A stretch of DNA of 64,000 nucleotides, taken from contig NC_083868.1 of assembly GCF_032452875.1 (NCBI RefSeq), forward strand, positions 38,296,537 through 38,360,536, read 5' to 3'. The notes below the pieces were generated by a model. That model ran no database searches and was not told where the DNA came from. It saw only the letters and a program-made list of their open reading frames with translations. Every line of letters starts with the position of its first letter. Positions within the stretch are counted from its first letter, which is position 1. Positions 60,825 to 64,000 of this stretch are shown in pieces. A program made the translations under genes and the position numbers. Origin of the DNA: Bos javanicus (lineage: Eukaryota; Chordata; Mammalia; Artiodactyla; Bovidae).

Positions 60825-61275
60825 TAGCTAACATTTACTAAAGACTTACAATAAATAGGCTAGGTGGATACTGTTCTAAGCAGTAAGTTTTTAGCCCATA
60901 GAAATCCTCACAAAATAACTTATTTTATAAATGAGATAATAAAGGCATATGCATCCTGCATGCTAAATCACTTCAGTTGTGTTCAATTCTTTGCAACCCT
61001 ATGGACTGTAGCCCACCAGGCTCCTTTGTCCATGGGATTCTCAAAGCAAGAATACTGGACTGGGTTGCCATGCCCTCCTCTCCAGGGGATCTTCCCAATC
61101 CAAGGATCAAACACGCATCTTTTATGTCTCCTGCATTGGCAAGCAGGTTCTTTACTCTAGCGCCATCTTGGAAGCCCTAATAAAGGTACAGAAAATGTAA
61201 ATGATTTATCCAAATCACATAGCCAGTAATGAAACTAATAACTAACTCACTTAGTCTGATACCCAGATCCAACTA
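60825..61275 (+). mobile_element. MIR SINE split by a Bov-tA
   Basis: Left part 'aatagctaacatttactaaa', 'gatactgttctaagcagtaa' and 'aaatcctcacaaaataactt'. Right part 'gatttatccaaatcacatag' and 'cttagtctgatacccagatc'. Together they keep MIR order around the younger insertion. Confidence 0.75.
60946..61177 (-). mobile_element. Bov-tA SINE
   Basis: Antisense copy. Target-site duplication taataaagg at 60937-60945 and 61178-61186, within the MIR. Confidence 0.94.
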
Positions 61276-62281
61276 CTTAAAGTTCAGTATGTCCTAAGAA
61301 GCTTAACAAAGTCAAAGGAGTTCGGATAGTAACAACAGAAGCATAAGACTGACTGAAACTTTTATTGTCAATTCTACTTTTTTCTTTTATGATCTTGTAT
61401 ATTACTTTTTCTTCTATTATATTTCAGGGTCAGAAAACAGGTGCACTTTCAAAGACTGGAAAATATTCATTTTACTCAAGGCCATAAAGGACACTACCAA
61501 ATAATCCAACATCATCTTTTAGTCAGATCATATTTTCTGTCTGTACTTTCAGTGGTACATCTGGGTATAGATTTACCCTGAAGACTGCTAAAATTATTTG
61601 GCCAGTAGCCTGAGACCCTGGCTTATTCTTGCCAGTTTAGAACTATACCAGTCTCCACATTCCTCCAGTTCTTTGTGGGGTGCACACCAATTAGGTAAGA
61701 TGTCTCAGAAATATGAACCACTTGGACAATATAAACTTGAAATAAATAGACTGCCAAATACAGCAAAGATGGGTTTATTCAGGACAACAGAGAATTGCAA
61801 TGTTGAGTCCAAAACCACGGTGAGCCACATGAAGGTCCCTGTGTAGCAATGGAAGAAGAACACTTCCCTCGGCATAGAGAAGAAAATGAAGTTCAGAGGG
61901 CTACAGTCAACACAGAAGGAGTCCACTTCTTTTCACTGGCTGAGTCCTAACCAGAAAAGAGGAGACTTTCTTCTTCCCGTTGGGCTCTACTACCACTGCA
62001 GGGCATAAGGATTCCCCAGGTTCCCCACACTCTATCTCATTTAGATTTGTGTTTATTAATTTTTTACACTGACTACACTTCCCATTACCTTATCATACTA
62101 ACCTAATTTTCTGATTTCTCAACACAGAAGTAGGATAAAAAAAAAATGTAAAACTCTATAAAAAAACACTAAACCTTGCCTACCTGATTGCCCAATACCT
62201 GCCTAAATTCAAAAGATGGGCAGCTACTCAAGGCCAGCATATTTCTCTTTCTGTACCAACATGTGCTGCTGAGAAATTGCA
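61276..62281. other. unassigned
   Basis: 61590-62040 is of higher complexity, with an 82-codon frame (61598-61846). It might be a degraded LTR in antisense, but I cannot name it. Confidence 0.35.
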
Positions 62282-62408
62282 TGTGTGCTTGATAAGTTGC
62301 TTCAGTCGTGTCTGATTCATTGCAACCACATGGACTGTAGCCCACCAGTCCCTTCTCTCCATGGGATTCTCCAGGCAAGAATACTGGAGTGGGTTGCCAT
62401 TTCCTTCA
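62282..62408 (-). mobile_element. BovA monomer SINE
   Basis: Single antisense BovA unit ('gttgcttcagtcgtgtctga' at 62297 to 'gggttgccatttccttc'). No second unit or tRNA head, and target-site duplication unclear. Confidence 0.88.
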
Positions 62409-62969
62409 CAAGAATTAACACAAATTATGAAAATCATGAAAGGGTGTCCAGCTCCACATGTTAAGTAGCTAAGAAGTTGCCATGTTGTCCTAATTTAACA
62501 AGTAAAACAATGAACAGACTGAAAAATCAACAACTCTTCTGGATTCTTGGATTCATAAGACAGATAAGGACACAGAGGAACTACTGCCACCAAAGTAGGA
62601 GAGACAGACAAATACTGGGAGCCTCACCTTACTGGTACATTCAAAGTCACCTCAGGAACCACTGCTAGAGTGGGAAAACTTCAACCATAATTGACAAATT
62701 GCTGGAGGTTCGGTGCAGACAGTCTGAGAGTTAAAAACTCCAGTGGGACCCACTTACAGGTAGCCACCATGCTTTTCAGGGTTTTGCCTCCATGACCTCA
62801 ACCAAGTTCTCACAGTAAATACCAGAGAAAAACAACTCCATGTTTCAAGAAAAAGACACCACTTTGAAATATACAAGACCTCTCTGTGTTCTCAATAAGC
62901 CCTGCCTTCAGGAAAAAATTTTAACCAGAACCTAATCTCATGGGGTTTTATCAAAGCCTAACTGAGATA
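62409..62969. other. unassigned
   Basis: No repeat or gene recognised before the BovB fragment begins. Confidence 0.4.
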
Positions 62970-63423
62970 CCAACAAAGGTCCATCTAGCCAAAGCTATTG
63001 TTTTTCCAGTAGTAATGTATGGATATAAGAGTTGGACTATAAAGAAACCTGATGCCAAAGAATTGATGCTTTTAAACTGTGGTGTTGGAGAAGACTCTTG
63101 AAGAGTCCCTGGGACTGCAAGGAGATCCAACCAGTCAATCCTAAAGGAAATCAGTCCTGAATATTCGCTGGAAGGACTGATGCTGAAACTGAAACTCCAA
63201 TACTTTGGTCACCTGATGCGAAGAGCTGACTCACTGGAAAAGAGCCTCATGCTGGGAATAGAATGTGGGAAGAAAAGGTGATGACAGAAGATGAGATGGT
63301 TGGATGGCATCACCGACTCAATGGACATGAGTTTGAGTAGGCTCAGGGAGTTGGTAATGGACAGGGAAGCCTGGAGTGCTGCAGTTTATAGGGTCGCAAA
63401 GAGTTGAAGATGACTGAGTGACT
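62970..63423 (+). mobile_element. BovB LINE, short 3' fragment
   Basis: Sense BovB from 'caacaaaggtccatctagcc' to the tail 'gttgaagatgactgagtgac', lacking all catalytic regions. Diverged, and it abuts the next BovB segment with no visible spacer. Confidence 0.92.
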
Positions 63424-63425
63424 AT

Positions 63426-64000
63426 CCTTGCCTTGAGAACCCTATGAACAGTATGAAAAGGCAAAAAGATAAGACACTGAAAGATGAACTCCCCAGGTCA
63501 GTATGTGCCCAATATGCTACTGGAGATCAATGGAGAAATAACTCCAGAAAGAATGAAGACACAGAACCAAAGCAAAAACAACACCCAGTTGTGGATGTGA
63601 CTGGTGATGGAAGTAAAGTCCAGTGCTGTAAAGAGGAGTACTGCATAGAAATCAGGAATGTTAGGTCCATGAATCAAGGCAAATTGGAAGCTGTCAAACA
63701 GGAGATGGCAAGAGTGAACATCAACATTTTAGGAATCAGTGAACTAAAATGGACTGGAATGGGTGAATTTAACTCAAATGACCATTATATCTACCACTGT
63801 GGGCAAGAATCCCTTAGAAGAAATGGAGTAGCCATCATAGTCAACAAAAGAGTCTGAAATGTAGTACTTGGATGCAATCTCAAAAATGACAGAATGATCC
63901 CTGTTAGTTTCCGAGGCAAACCATTCAATATCACGGTAATCCAGGTCTATGCCCCAACCAGTAATGCTGAAGAAGTTGAAGTTGAACACTTCCATGAAAA
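63426..64000 (+). mobile_element. BovB LINE, 5' (endonuclease) part, runs off window
   Basis: From 'ccttgccttgagaaccctat' onward the sequence is the amino-terminal half of BovB, continuing past the right edge. It is the only copy in the window that contains the start of the endonuclease. Confidence 0.92.
63444..64000 (+). pseudogene. BovB ORF2 APE-type endonuclease, one stop
   Basis: The frame opens at ATG 63444 and stays open to the window edge except for TGA at 63855-63857 (a CGA there would give the family's arginine). It starts with a basic leader (KRQKDK, about residues 5-10), then the AP-endonuclease fold: RNVRSMN with Asn72, the GISELKW motif with Glu100 at the metal-binding position, and YAPTS beyond the stop. 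This domain nicks the chromosomal target for target-primed reverse transcription. The residues before Asn72 (EIR) differ from the Gly-Thr-Trp that I expect there. The upstream start is uncertain, and the frame may begin earlier in an intact element. Confidence 0.88.

Overview
This is a piece of ruminant nuclear genome, probably from a bovid. The window is saturated with families found in ruminants: 27 Bov SINE copies (Bov-tA, Bov-A2 and BovA monomers), several BovB (RTE-type) LINE copies, a young bovine-type L1 3' end and a bovine-type retroviral LTR. The base composition is AT-rich and CpG-poor. I see no intact cellular gene, no convincing exon set and no functional RNA gene. Every long open reading frame is a decayed retroelement frame or the opposite-strand shadow of one. 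The species cannot be decided from sequence alone.

Layout. 1-10 kb: BovB 3' end, Bov-tA copies, an old L1M with a MaLR LTR behind it, a young L1 3' end with a target-site duplication, an unnamed ancient repeat and a small CpG-bearing unique pocket. 10-21 kb: dense Bov SINEs (five in 2.6 kb at 16.2-18.8 kb), an antisense L1M 5' region, MaLR LTRs, a MER20-like DNA element and a MIR. 21.7-24.8 kb: an old sense BovB split by a younger antisense BovB. 26.2-28.4 kb: the best-preserved BovB, with a 495-codon reverse-transcriptase frame. 28.9-31.9 kb: an antisense L1 carrying a solo ERV LTR and a Bov-tA. 33-35 kb: a MaLR LTR, part of which is repeated 1.48 kb downstream. 35-41 kb: mostly unassigned sequence plus a MaLR LTR split by a BovA monomer. 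41.6-43.6 kb: an antisense BovB with a central deletion. 44.4-50.1 kb: an AT-rich block without young retroelements. 50.1-57.2 kb: an antisense ERVL gag-pro-pol relic broken by three Bov SINEs and by one BovB copy with an internal inversion. 57.2-62.9 kb: L2 and MIR relics and unassigned sequence. 63-64 kb: a BovB 3' fragment abutting the endonuclease end of another BovB that runs off the window.

How the parts relate. BovB supplies the machinery (endonuclease, reverse transcriptase) that is thought to mobilise the Bov SINEs, whose 3' part is the BovB 3' end; that shared end can be read directly here. Nesting gives a relative order: L1M, L2, MIR, ERVL and MaLR first, then BovB, then Bov SINEs and the L1 3' end. 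The most interesting objects are the inverted BovB with clean target-site duplications, the BovB-in-BovB nest without a duplication, the unexpectedly similar MaLR pair, and two small CpG-retaining unique pockets.

Limits: family names rest on recognised consensus phrases, not on a database search. Repeat edges without a target-site duplication are good to roughly 10-50 bp.
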